Of a DNA stretch of 9,811 nt, positions 1-7,431 are shown piece by piece. The position numbers and the translations under genes were made by a program. The stretch's first letter is position 1, and every line of letters starts with the position of its first letter. Under the pieces are notes generated by a model. The model was not told where the DNA came from, did not search any database, and was given only the letters and a program-made list of their open reading frames with translations. The stretch is from Flavobacterium sp. GTDB lineage: Bacteria; Bacteroidota; Bacteroidia; Flavobacteriales; Flavobacteriaceae. The DNA is taken from contig JAAURU010000099.1 of assembly GCA_012032075.1 (NCBI GenBank), forward strand, positions 1 to 9,811, written 5' to 3'.

Positions 1-137
1 TAAAACTAATGCAATTGTAAACAAAAATTAAAAAAGTTTTAGTTATAATGAAAACAAAACAAGTAGTGTAAAATAATAAATATTAATTAAATTTGTTTTT
101 TACTTGAAGCCAATCAGAAAGGTTTCTTTTAATCTAC

Positions 138-183
138 TTTCCCGCTGTTCGCTTTTACAAGGTAACCGCTACCATCGGGGCTA
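138..183 (-). repeat. Flavobacterial-type intergenic stem-loop repeat
   Basis: This GC-richer island sits in very AT-rich DNA. Read on the minus strand it starts AGCCCCGATGGTAGCGG and ends GCGAACAGCGGGAAA. I recognise this arrangement (AGCCCCGAT..AGCGG ... GCG..AGCGGGAAA around a variable hairpin) from intergenic regions of many flavobacterial genomes; that is recall and was not searched. The outer arms CCCG (141-144) and CGGG (176-179) can pair, and inside them TTAC (155-158) pairs with GTAA (162-165) around a three-base loop. This copy has a short centre. It lies 25 bases before aroC, in reverse orientation to it. Its function is unknown to me. Confidence 0.5.
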
Positions 184-208
184 ATTCAAACACTAGGAAT
201 AAAATAAC

Positions 209-1270
209 ATGGCAGGAAACACATTTGGAAATATATTCAAATTAACCACATTTGGAGAATCACACGGAGAAGCATTAGGAGGAATTATTGATGGTTGTCC
301 TGCAGGAATAACAATCGACTTTGATGCTATCACTTCAGAAATGCAAAGAAGAAAACCCGGACAGTCAAAAATTGTTACACAAAGAAAAGAAGAAGATGAA
401 GTTCAGTTTTTATCTGGAATCTTTGAAGGAAAAACTACAGGAACACCTATAGGTTTTGTAATTCCAAATACCAATCAGAAATCACACGATTATTCAGATA
501 TTAAAGACACCTATAGACCTAGTCATGCAGATTATGTTTATGAGCAAAAGTATGGCATAAGAGATTATAGAGGTGGAGGAAGAAGTTCCGCAAGGGAAAC
601 AGCTAGTAGAGTAGTAGGAGGAGCAATTGCAAAACAAATAATACCTTCCATAAAAATAAATGCTTATGTTTCATCTGTAGGTGAGATTGCTTTAAATAAA
701 ACCTATCAAGAATTAGATTTTTCAAAAATAGAAAGTAATCCAGTAAGATGCCCAGATGAAAAAATGGCATTAGAAATGGAAAAATATATACAAGAAATTA
801 AAAAACAAGGAGATACAGTAGGTGGAACAATAACTTGTGTAATTCAAAATGTGCCAATAGGATTAGGAGAACCAGTATTCGATAAATTGCATGCAGCATT
901 AGGAAAAGCAATGTTATCTATAAATGCTGTAAAAGGATTCGAATTTGGAAGCGGGTTTGAAGGTTCATCAATGAAAGGAAGTCAACACAATGATTTATTT
1001 AATGAAGACGGTTCAACAAAAACTAATCTATCAGGAGGAATTCAAGGAGGAATAAGCAACGGAATGGATATTTACTTTAAAGTTGCTTTCAAACCAGTTG
1101 CTACATTAATACAAAAGCAAGATGTTTTAACAAACAAAGGAGAAATAATTGAATTGCAAGGAAAAGGAAGACACGACCCCTGTGTAGTTCCTAGAGCAGT
1201 TCCTATAGTTGAAGCAATGGCTGCATTAGTTATTGCCAATTATTTTTTACTTAAAAAAATAAATAATTAA
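209..1270 (+). CDS. aroC: Chorismate synthase
   Basis: This enzyme catalyses the last common step of aromatic biosynthesis: 5-enolpyruvylshikimate-3-phosphate loses phosphate to give chorismate, using reduced FMN as a non-consumed cofactor, in the cytoplasm. The 353-residue protein has the family's usual length and all signature blocks: GESHGEALGGIIDGCPAG near residues 17-34, the RRKPGQS segment at about 47-53, RPSHADYVYEQKYGIRDYRGGGRSSARET at about 103-131 (FMN and substrate binding) and RHDPCVVPRAVPIVEAMAAL near the C-terminus. The ATG at 209 gives the standard MAGNTFGN-type N-terminus; no Shine-Dalgarno sequence precedes it, as is usual in Bacteroidota. The gene appears to be transcribed alone, is intact, and shows no sign of transfer. 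Confidence 0.97.
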   Translation: MAGNTFGNIFKLTTFGESHGEALGGIIDGCPAGITIDFDAITSEMQRRKPGQSKIVTQRKEEDEVQFLSGIFEGKTTGTPIGFVIPNTNQKSHDYSDIKDTYRPSHADYVYEQKYGIRDYRGGGRSSARETASRVVGGAIAKQIIPSIKINAYVSSVGEIALNKTYQELDFSKIESNPVRCPDEKMALEMEKYIQEIKKQGDTVGGTITCVIQNVPIGLGEPVFDKLHAALGKAMLSINAVKGFEFGSGFEGSSMKGSQHNDLFNEDGSTKTNLSGGIQGGISNGMDIYFKVAFKPVATLIQKQDVLTNKGEIIELQGKGRHDPCVVPRAVPIVEAMAALVIANYFLLKKINN

Positions 1271-1368
1271 TATATTTTTAACATTTATTATGTTTTTTGT
1301 TGTGTTTTATTTTTTGAAACAAATGTTTTTTTTTGATTTTTTAATAAAAATTATTATGTAAAACAATT

Positions 1369-1402
1369 TTTGTTTTAAAGGAATGTTTTTTTTATACATT
1401 TA
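1369..1402 (+). promoter_or_regulatory. Possible Bacteroidetes-type promoter for the T9SS-cargo gene
   Basis: TTTG at 1369-1372 and TACATTTA at 1395-1402 resemble the Bacteroidota -33 TTTG and -7 TAnnTTTG boxes, with a 22-base spacer and one mismatch in the last base of the -7 box. They lie 25 bases ahead of the ATG at 1427. The surroundings are very T-rich, so a chance match is possible. Confidence 0.3.
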
Positions 1403-1426
1403 CTGTAAATATTAACTATTTATATT

Positions 1427-2484
1427 ATGAAAAAACTTTACTTTTATTATTGATGAGCAGTTTTAATTTTATTTCAGCTCAAATACTACAATCAGAAGAT
1501 TTCAACGCTTTGAATGTTGGAAACATTGGTACAGATTTTACTGGTGTTACTGCTGGTCAAGGTGGATGGTTTACAGCTGCATCAAATGGTACCGCTCCTA
1601 CAACATCAAATAATGCTGGAAATACAAATTTTCAGATTGTTTCATCTGGTAACATTTCTTCAAATGGATTACTTTTAAATGGACCTAATGGTGATAAAGG
1701 TAATCGCTTTATGTGGAAAGATGGTTTAGGAGCTAGTTGGGCTTCAAGAACTTCTGGAAATAATATTATTGAATTGGAAGTTGATATCAATCCAGGAACA
1801 AGAGGAACTAGTGTAAACAGACTTGGTCTTAGAATATATGATCCTACTGGTGCTAGAACTTTAGCTGGATTTCAGGTAAATTCTGCTACAGGAGAGATTT
1901 TTTTAGTTGCTTATTCTACACCATCAGGTAACCCAGTAGGTAATTATTCTTATTCATTAGCAGCAGCCCCTGGAATTCAATTACCTGAAAATACATGGTC
2001 AAGAGTAGGTGTTTCATACAATAAAACAACAGGTGTTGTTTTGATAAAAGGACCTGGTATACCTGCAAATACAGGAGTTAATAGTAGCTCAATTAATACA
2101 GATCCTGATGAAGTAGATTTTGTTGTTGTATCTGGTAATACTGCTACTGTACCAAATACGGTTTCAGGTTCCATGACTTTTGATAATTTAATTGTTAAAG
2201 CTTCAAATACAGATACATTATTAACTAATCAATTATTTAATTCTACTAATATTAGTTATGTAATACATCCAAATCCTGTTGTAGACTTTATTGAAATAAG
2301 TAATTTGACGGCAGAAGTTAAAAAAATTACGATATCTGATATAAATGGGAGAATAGTAAAAGTTTGTTCAAGTGATGAAGTTTTAAATTTAAGACTAAAC
2401 TTACAGGATCTAAATTCAGGAGTTTATTTAATGGTAATTGATACTAATGAAGGTGTTACTTCACAGAAAATTATCAAAAATTAA
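1427..2484 (+). CDS. Secreted protein with C-terminal type IX secretion sorting domain; signal peptide frameshifted
   Basis: The open frame runs from TTG 1450 or ATG 1453 to 2484 (up to 344 residues). The last 76 residues match a type A T9SS sorting domain (Por_Secre_tail): HPNPVVDFIEI, then ISDINGR, then LNSGVYLMVI and a basic end. The middle part is rich in G, S, T and N with alternating beta-type sequence (about residues 90-230), compatible with a jelly-roll domain; its ligand or enzyme activity is unknown. From ATG 1427 a typical signal peptide would read MKKTLLLLLMSSFNFISAQ if the run of six A at 1430-1435 had seven. As written, that ATG meets TGA after eight codons and the in-frame start leaves only MSSFNFISAQ, with no charged n-region or adequate hydrophobic core. 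The repaired protein would have 352 residues. In an intact form it would cross the inner membrane by Sec and the outer membrane by T9SS. It is transcribed towards the SNF2 operon. Confidence 0.85.
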
Positions 2485-2506
2485 ATTAATAAAATAAATT
2501 TAATTT

Positions 2507-2541
2507 AAAACGCTCAACCAATAAGTTGAGCGTTTTTGTTT
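2507..2541. terminator. Bidirectional rho-independent terminator
   Basis: CGCTCAAC (2511-2518) and GTTGAGCG (2525-2532) form a perfect 8-bp stem around a six-base loop. The stem is preceded by AAAA and followed by TTTTTGTTTT. The A-run on one side and T-run on the other make it usable in both directions. It lies 23 bases after the stop of the T9SS-cargo gene. Before the IS arrived it was probably also the terminator of the convergent minus-strand SNF2 gene. Confidence 0.88.
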
Positions 2542-2556
2542 TATAAGGTAGTATAA

Positions 2557-2582
2557 CACAAACTGTGTAAGTTAAAAAGTTA
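2557..2582 (+). repeat. Left terminal inverted repeat of the IS
   Basis: This end reads CACAAACTGTGTAAGTTA followed by AAAAGTTA. It matches the reverse complement of the right end with one substitution and one missing A. Its inner half (from 2571) is also the outer arm of a large stem-loop in front of the transposase gene. Confidence 0.8.
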
Positions 2583-2640
2583 TTCTGAAAATTTTAGTCA
2601 ATTCAAAAGACTAAAAAATTTTCGGAAATAACTTTTTAAC
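2571..2640 (+). other. Long stem-loop in the IS leader
   Basis: GTTAAAAAGTTATT (2571-2584) is the exact reverse complement of AATAACTTTTTAAC (2627-2640). Pairing continues inwards after a short mismatch: GAAAATTTT (2587-2595) with AAAATTTTC (2615-2623), and AGTC (2596-2599) with GACT (2609-2612), around a nine-base loop. Transcripts entering from outside would fold this about 20 bases before the transposase start. Such leader hairpins are known in other IS groups to limit translation of read-through RNA; that role here is inference. Confidence 0.65.
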
Positions 2641-2661
2641 ATTTTATATATTTACATAGTT

Positions 2662-3864
2662 ATGATAGACAAAGACGATTTATTAAACAACAAGGAATTT
2701 TTTAAATCCTTTAAAAATGGTGCCGATTTAACATCATTTTTTAAACAGTTACACAAACAGGCTGTAGAACAAATGCTTGAAGCTGAACTTGATTCTCATT
2801 TAGATAATGAAAAGCATCAAAAAACCACTAATGGAAATTACCGTAATGGTCATTCAACCAAGAAAATAAAAACTTCTTTTGGTGAAGATCAAGTACAAGT
2901 TCCAAGAGATAGAGAAGGTAGTTTTGAGCCTATTTTAGTTCCCAAAAGGCATAATATTATTGATGGTTTAGAAAATATTATTATCTCATTTTATGCCAAA
3001 GGCATGAGTGTTAGTGATATTGAAGAACAAATCAAAGAAATGTATGATTTTGATGTATCAACTTCTACAATATCACGTATTACCAATGCAGTAGCTAGTG
3101 AAGTTGTAACTTGGCAGAATAGACCTTTAGATGAAGTTTACTTAATTGTTTGGATGGACGGCATTGTATTTAAGGTAAGAGAAAACTCAAAAGTCATCAA
3201 CAAAACTATTTATTTAGCTGTAGGACTTAATCGAGAAGGAAGAAAAGAAGTACTTGGAATGTGGCTTGGTAAAAATGAAAGCTCTAGCTTCTGGATGAGT
3301 GTTTTAACTGATTTAAAGGCTCGTGGAGTTGAAGATATTTTAATAACAGCTACCGATAATTTAAACGGATTTACACAAACTATCCGTTCTGTTTTTCCAG
3401 AATCACAAACTCAAATTTGTGTTGTTCATCAGATAAGAAATGCTTGTAGGTATGTTGTTTGGAAAGACAAAAAACAATTTACAGCAGATATGAAACTAGT
3501 TTATACTGCACCTACCAAACAAGCAGCAGCTATGGCTTTAGAAGATTTTGCTCTAAAATGGGAAGATAAATATGGTTATGCTATCAAATCTTGGAGAGAA
3601 AATTGGGACGAATTAACAGTGTTTTTTGACTTTCCTCTGGAAATCAGAAAAATTATTTACACCACAAATTTAATTGAAAATCTTAATGGAAAAATTAGAA
3701 AATATACTAAAAATAAAATGTCATTCCCTACAGACGATGCAGTTTTAAAATCAGTTTATCTAGCTTTAAAAGAAGCAACGAAAAAATGGTCTATGCCAAT
3801 ACAAAATTGGGGTATTGTTTTAAATCAATTTAATCTTATATTTGACAAAAGGCTCAGATTATAA
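2662..3864 (+). CDS. IS256-family transposase (mutator-type DDE)
   Basis: This 400-residue DDE transposase would cut and move the IS by binding its inverted repeats. The catalytic triad is visible as D166 in VWMDGIVF, D232 in TATDNLNGF and E339 in TTNLIENLNGKIRK, with the C253/H256 pair (CVVHQIRN) typical of the family between the second D and the E. The N-terminal region (about 1-150) holds the EAELDSHL and NYRNGHSTK segments used for DNA binding in this family. The length is normal and the frame is uninterrupted, so it may be active. It starts at ATG 2662, about 20 bases after the leader stem-loop; an AT-rich TATATTTA at 2647-2654 is too close to the start to be a confident -7 box. It is transcribed opposite to the SNF2 gene beyond the right end. 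Confidence 0.95.
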   Translation: MIDKDDLLNNKEFFKSFKNGADLTSFFKQLHKQAVEQMLEAELDSHLDNEKHQKTTNGNYRNGHSTKKIKTSFGEDQVQVPRDREGSFEPILVPKRHNIIDGLENIIISFYAKGMSVSDIEEQIKEMYDFDVSTSTISRITNAVASEVVTWQNRPLDEVYLIVWMDGIVFKVRENSKVINKTIYLAVGLNREGRKEVLGMWLGKNESSSFWMSVLTDLKARGVEDILITATDNLNGFTQTIRSVFPESQTQICVVHQIRNACRYVVWKDKKQFTADMKLVYTAPTKQAAAMALEDFALKWEDKYGYAIKSWRENWDELTVFFDFPLEIRKIIYTTNLIENLNGKIRKYTKNKMSFPTDDAVLKSVYLALKEATKKWSMPIQNWGIVLNQFNLIFDKRLRL

Positions 3865-3886
3865 AAATCCAAGCCTTAACTTTTTT
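3849..3886 (+). terminator. Hairpin terminator overlapping the transposase stop codon
   Basis: AAGGCT (3849-3854) pairs with AGCCTT (3872-3877), and GATT (3857-3860) with AATC (3866-3869), separated by a symmetrical CA/CA internal loop, with a five-base tip. TAACTTTTTTAAC follows. The stop codon TAA (3862-3864) lies in the tip. The stem also has a T-rich side when read on the minus strand, so it may weakly terminate antisense transcripts too. Confidence 0.6.
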
Positions 3887-3903
3887 AACTTACACACTTT
3901 GTG
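3877..3903 (-). repeat. Right terminal inverted repeat of the IS
   Basis: On the minus strand this reads CACAAAGTGTGTAAGTTA followed by AAAAAGTTA, the partner of the left end. Its outer tip lies only 8 bases beyond the stop codon of the minus-strand SNF2 gene. Confidence 0.8.
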
Positions 3904-3921
3904 GGATAGTGTCGATTTTTT

Positions 3922-5661
3922 TTACTCCAAAATATAACTAATATTATTAAAAACTTCTTCAGGAATAGTATTTTCAATAATAGTATTTGAAATGTCTTTT
4001 TTAGTGTTTTGCAATTGATTGATTTTTTCTTCAATAGTATCTTTTGCAATAAAACGAATCACATTTACTTGGTTTTCTTGCCCTATTCGGTGTGCTCTTC
4101 CTATAGCTTGCATTTCTGCAAATGGATTCCACCATGGATCTAATAGAATAACATAAGAAGCTTTTGTAAGGTTTAAACCCACTCCACCAGCTTTTAATGA
4201 GATGAAGAATAATAATTTGGAATCGTCTTTCTGAAAGTTATTGACTTGGGTTTCTCTGTCTTTTAGGTTCGTACTTCCAGTTAATAAACTATATGAAATG
4301 GAATTTTGGTCACACCAATCGGTATAAATTTTTAAATGAGAAGTGTAAGAACTAAATATTAATGTTTTTTGTTTGGCTTGTAATAAAGTTTCAATATAGG
4401 CAGAAGCATCAATAAATTTTCCCGATGCGAGGTTTTCTTCTATTAAATTAGGATGATTAGCTAATTGTCTTAGTTTTGACAAAGCATTTAAGATAGAAAT
4501 TTTAGATTCTGGTTTTTCTATGCCATTATTAAACTGTTTTTCAATTAAATAATTTCTTACAATTGATTTTTCGTTATCATATAATTTAGCCTGTTCATTT
4601 GTCATTTCCGAATAAAAAATTTGCTCTGATAGTTCTGGTAAATCTTTGGCTACTTCTTGTTTGGTTCGTCTTAATAAATATGGGTTTATCAAGGATTTTA
4701 GTTCTTTTATCTTTTGAATGTCGTTTACTTTTTCAATAGGCTTTTTAAAATGCGAATCAAAAAACGAATAAGTATTCAATAAATTCGGATTTATAAATTG
4801 CATTTGGCTCCATAAATCACTTAAAGAATTTTCAATCGGTGTTCCACTTAATGATACTTTATGTTTGGCGTTAATTGTGTTTATTGCTTTGTATATCTTA
4901 GAATTTCGGTTTTTAATTTGCTGACTTTCATCAATAATTAAAAAATTAAAATGGAATGTTTTTAATAGATTAATATCTCTTAAAAGAGAACTGTAAGAAG
5001 TGAAAACCAAATCTACTTTTTCTAGTTTTTTGTGTTTTATTTTTCGGTCTAAACCAGTATAATTTAATCGTGTGAAATGTGGTGCAAATTTTTTAGTTTC
5101 GTTAAACCAATTATAGGTTAAAGAACTTGGTGCTACTACTAAAGCTTTCAGTCTTTTTGTTGAAACAGGCTCGTTTGTACTGAATAAATCAAGAGCATTT
5201 GGAGTTTCTTCAATACTGATAAAATCATTTTCAAAGCGAGTAAATACGAAATCTAAATACGCTAAAGATTGAACGGTTTTTCCTAAACCCATATCGTCAG
5301 CCAAACAAGAACCTAATCCTAATTGGTAATTTTTTACTAACCAATTCACTCCTTCTTCTTGATACCTTCTTAAAGTAGCATTGATAGTACCTGTTGTTTG
5401 ATATGGAATGATTTCTTTGGCAAACGAATTGTTTTCAGTAGTAATTCCTGTTTCTTCTAAAAGTGTAAATTGGTTTTTCTGAATTTGGATGGTATTGTTT
5501 TGGGTTTTCCCAAAGTCTGCCAAAGGTTTATATTTACTAAACCATTCTAACGGAATTAAGAAAATACTATCATCAGGCAATTCATACAAACGATTTCCCG
5601 ATTTTAAATGCGGAATAATATTGGAAAACGGAAATTTAAATGACTCAATTTCAATACTCAT
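3922..5661 (-). CDS. SNF2-family helicase, C-terminal (ATPase) part of a frameshifted gene
   Basis: This 579-residue frame carries the complete SNF2/RapA-type ATPase of a nucleic-acid translocase. It has the QEEGVNWL segment (about residues 101-108), Walker A DMGLGKT (123-129), the DESQ motif II (244-247), SLSGTPIEN (270-278), then in the second lobe SLKAGGVGLNLT (488-499) and QAIGRAHRIGQ with the arginine fingers (518-528). Such proteins use ATP to move on DNA or displace bound proteins or RNA polymerase; the target of this one is unknown. The ATG at 5661 is probably not the native start. Reading upstream in the same frame gives SENKDWFDVE directly continuous with the preceding frame, so this is the C-terminal half of a protein of about 975 residues. 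If ATG 5661 were used, the ATPase core alone might still be made. Confidence 0.93.
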   Translation of the reverse strand: MSIEIESFKFPFSNIIPHLKSGNRLYELPDDSIFLIPLEWFSKYKPLADFGKTQNNTIQIQKNQFTLLEETGITTENNSFAKEIIPYQTTGTINATLRRYQEEGVNWLVKNYQLGLGSCLADDMGLGKTVQSLAYLDFVFTRFENDFISIEETPNALDLFSTNEPVSTKRLKALVVAPSSLTYNWFNETKKFAPHFTRLNYTGLDRKIKHKKLEKVDLVFTSYSSLLRDINLLKTFHFNFLIIDESQQIKNRNSKIYKAINTINAKHKVSLSGTPIENSLSDLWSQMQFINPNLLNTYSFFDSHFKKPIEKVNDIQKIKELKSLINPYLLRRTKQEVAKDLPELSEQIFYSEMTNEQAKLYDNEKSIVRNYLIEKQFNNGIEKPESKISILNALSKLRQLANHPNLIEENLASGKFIDASAYIETLLQAKQKTLIFSSYTSHLKIYTDWCDQNSISYSLLTGSTNLKDRETQVNNFQKDDSKLLFFISLKAGGVGLNLTKASYVILLDPWWNPFAEMQAIGRAHRIGQENQVNVIRFIAKDTIEEKINQLQNTKKDISNTIIENTIPEEVFNNISYILE

Positions 5662-5663
5662 TT

Positions 5664-6848
5664 CTACATCAAACCAATCCTTATTTTCGGAAAAATTAGT
5701 TGAATTGTAGATGTATGTGTGTTGATTTTTTTTGTTCCTAATTCCAAATTAATAGAGATTTCTTCACTTATAATTTCATTTTTTATTTTGAGTAAAGTAG
5801 TAATATTGAAGTATTCGTCTATTTTTTCTACATTTTCATTGAAGGTAAGAAAACCATCATTTTGGAAAATAAAACCAAAACTTTCAAGTGTTTTTCTAAT
5901 TCTATTTTCTTCTTTTTTATTTCTAATAGTTTGATGAACCGTGAATTCGTCTAAATCGTTATGACTAAGTGTGATGTGTTTTGTTTTTGCTTCTGAATTT
6001 GAAAAAGTGCAATTTTCATAAATAAAAACAAGTTCCAAAAGATACACTTTATGTTGAAAATGTAGTGTAGGTTTTATAACACAACCTTTACAATTTGTGT
6101 TCGTTTCTACAGTAAAACCTTCAGCGTCTATGGGTACTTTTTTAATTACATTTTTAATGAATTTATTGAAATATTCTACGCTATTTTTATTAGGAATAAT
6201 AACTTCTTTCTTAGTAAGAAAAGGCTTTAATTTATTGCCATTAATATGATTTATGGTATATATTTTTCCATAATAAGTTATCCAAGAAGGTTCGTTTAAT
6301 AGAATTTTAAAATCATGTTCGAAAGGAAATAGTTCGGTTTCGTTATCAAATAAACTTAATTGGTAAACAATATTTTCTGGAGTTTTTGAGAAATGAAGTT
6401 TTGGTTCCAATATCGTATTTGAAAAGAAAACTTGTTGTTTGTGAAAAACATCTTTCTTATTCAGATTAATCGCTAAAGGAATGTTAGTACTTGAGATAAT
6501 TTTAAAAAAACTTTCAAGAGAGAAATTGACAAAATGACTAACTATTTTTTTTGTTTTTGCTTCGCTTACTAGTATTTCCAAACTTTTAGCCATTTTATTT
6601 TTGACTTTATATTTGGTTAAAATACTTTTTGCCGTTAGCTTATCGCAAATGGTAAGCAATTGTTGTTCGTATCTATCTAATTCGAGATTAAATTCTGCAA
6701 TGGTTTTAGTGTTGGCAATTTTAATGCTATATAACAAAACACCATCCATTTGTTCGACAATAAAAGCACTAGGAATGTAAGCGTCTAAAATAGAATCGAA
6801 AGAAAGGTCAAAGACTAATGCTTGATTAGCGTTTTTAGAAAATGGCAT
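5664..6848 (-). CDS. SNF2-family helicase, N-terminal part of a frameshifted gene
   Basis: This 394-residue frame is the family-specific N-terminal half of the helicase encoded just downstream. It has no motif I recognise; no SWIM-type zinc finger is visible, only a single CKGC pair near residue 254. The true sequence appears to end at ...STIQLIF; the last eight residues (PKIRIGLM) are read out of frame. A run of five A at 5691-5695 (+ strand) in place of six would explain this: adding one base joins the two frames with no residue lost (386+10+579 = 975). The start ATG at 6848 follows the methyltransferase stop by nine bases, so both belong to one transcript. If the frameshift is real, this product lacks the ATPase and is probably non-functional. 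Confidence 0.85.
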   Translation of the reverse strand: MPFSKNANQALVFDLSFDSILDAYIPSAFIVEQMDGVLLYSIKIANTKTIAEFNLELDRYEQQLLTICDKLTAKSILTKYKVKNKMAKSLEILVSEAKTKKIVSHFVNFSLESFFKIISSTNIPLAINLNKKDVFHKQQVFFSNTILEPKLHFSKTPENIVYQLSLFDNETELFPFEHDFKILLNEPSWITYYGKIYTINHINGNKLKPFLTKKEVIIPNKNSVEYFNKFIKNVIKKVPIDAEGFTVETNTNCKGCVIKPTLHFQHKVYLLELVFIYENCTFSNSEAKTKHITLSHNDLDEFTVHQTIRNKKEENRIRKTLESFGFIFQNDGFLTFNENVEKIDEYFNITTLLKIKNEIISEEISINLELGTKKINTHTSTIQLIFPKIRIGLM

Positions 6849-6857
6849 GAAATAAAA

Positions 6858-7151
6858 TTATTTATAGCAAACTGGAATAATTTCTCCTTTTGCTAAACAG
6901 TATTTTTCAACTAAATCTGGAGAAATAGTATTAGTGTAATCGACTTCTTCTACTTTGAAACCTATACTTCTTAATTTATCGAAATAATCACGACCATATA
7001 CTCTCACATGATCATATTGACCAAAAATTTTAGCGCGTTCTTTTTGGTCTGTAATGGAATCATCTGAAAAAGTAGTGGCACGTGATAAATCTTGCGGAAT
7101 TTGGAAAATGCCTATTCCTCCTGATTTTAAAACACGATAGAGTTCTTGCAT
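6858..7151 (-). pseudogene. SAM-dependent methyltransferase, C-terminal fragment
   Basis: This is the third piece of the broken methyltransferase. It contains MQELYRVLKSGGIGIFQIP (the usual post-core strand of class I methyltransferases), then FGQYDHVRVYGRDYFDKL and the C-terminal ...AKGEIIPVCYK. Homology begins upstream of this ATG: from about 7192 the same frame reads CNHVLEHIPDDTKA, which belongs to the core and has no start of its own. The run of five A at 7193-7197 (+ strand) in place of six explains the break. Translation from the ATG at 7151 would give a fragment without the SAM pocket. Confidence 0.8.
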
Positions 7152-7177
7152 AGCTTTCGTATCATCTGGAATATGTT

Positions 7178-7360
7178 CTAGAACATGATTACAAAAATAA
7201 TATCATATGTATCATTTTCAAATGGAAGATTGCAAATATCAGCCTTTACATCTGCTAAAGGAGAAAGTAAATCGGTTGTTGTGTAATTGATGTTTTGTTG
7301 TTTTTTGAAACGTTTATAAAATTCTTGTTCGGGTGCAAAATGTAATACTTCTAATGCCAA
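7178..7360 (-). pseudogene. SAM-dependent methyltransferase, central SAM-binding fragment
   Basis: This is the middle piece of the broken gene. It has EVLHFAPEQEFYKRF (motif I region, where this subfamily has HFAPE in place of the glycine-rich loop), then TTTDLLSPLADVKADICNLPF and DTYDIIF leading into the acidic/HVLEH segment, which lies in the next frame. The in-frame homologous region extends upstream beyond this ATG to about 7432, through an unusual palindrome-rich stretch that looks inserted. The TAG at 7178-7180 is reached only because of the one-base shift at 7193-7197. Confidence 0.78.
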
Positions 7361-7431
7361 ATTTAATTTGGCATCTCTTAACTTAATTCTATTCTGGTTG
7401 TTTACTAAAGAATCTGAATCAAGTTCAGATT
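7354..7431. repeat. Palindromic element inside the methyltransferase gene
   Basis: Two inverted repeats lie 36 bases apart. ATGCCAAATT/AATTTGGCAT (7354-7374, perfect 10-bp arms around one base) and AATCTGAA/TTCAGATT (7411-7431, perfect 8-bp arms around five bases). The second resembles the CTGAA..TTCAG hairpins found in flavobacterial intergenic repeats (recall, not searched). Together they encode about 25 residues between the conserved ETDFF and VLHFAPE segments, where I would expect only a few residues. A REP-like element inserted into the coding sequence is the simplest reading. Confidence 0.5.

Larger units (their letters stand above)
2547..3913 (+). mobile_element. IS256-family insertion sequence, apparently complete
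   Basis: A single transposase gene is flanked by imperfect terminal inverted repeats that share the core CACAAANTGTGTAAGTTA (left 2557-2574; right on the opposite strand, 3903-3886). The similarity extends outwards weakly (tat at three to five bases out, g at ten bases out), so I place the tips at about 2547 and 3913, giving about 1.37 kb, a usual size for the family. No convincing 8-9-bp target duplication is visible: both flanks are T-rich (TTTTATAA on the left, GATTTTTT on the right). The exact tips are uncertain by a few bases. Confidence 0.82.

Noticed and set aside
48..71. Tiny frame MKTKQVV before aroC as a leader peptide
   Set aside because: Seven codons with no run of aromatic codons and no attenuator-like pairing; chance is sufficient.
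1360..1376. AAAACAA/TTGTTTT inverted repeat as an aroC terminator
   Set aside because: The stem is almost purely A-T with no following T-run; it is expected by chance in such AT-rich DNA.
1977..2174. Minus-strand open frame of 65 codons inside the T9SS-cargo gene
   Set aside because: It is antisense to a well-supported gene, has no recognisable motif and no promoter-like context.
2539..3921. Target-site duplication of the IS
   Set aside because: The flanking octamers TTTTATAA and GATTTTTT do not match beyond T-richness.
5489..5934. Two plus-strand open frames of about 70 codons over the SNF2 gene
   Set aside because: Both are shadows of the helicase coding sequence; their composition reflects the opposite-strand codons.
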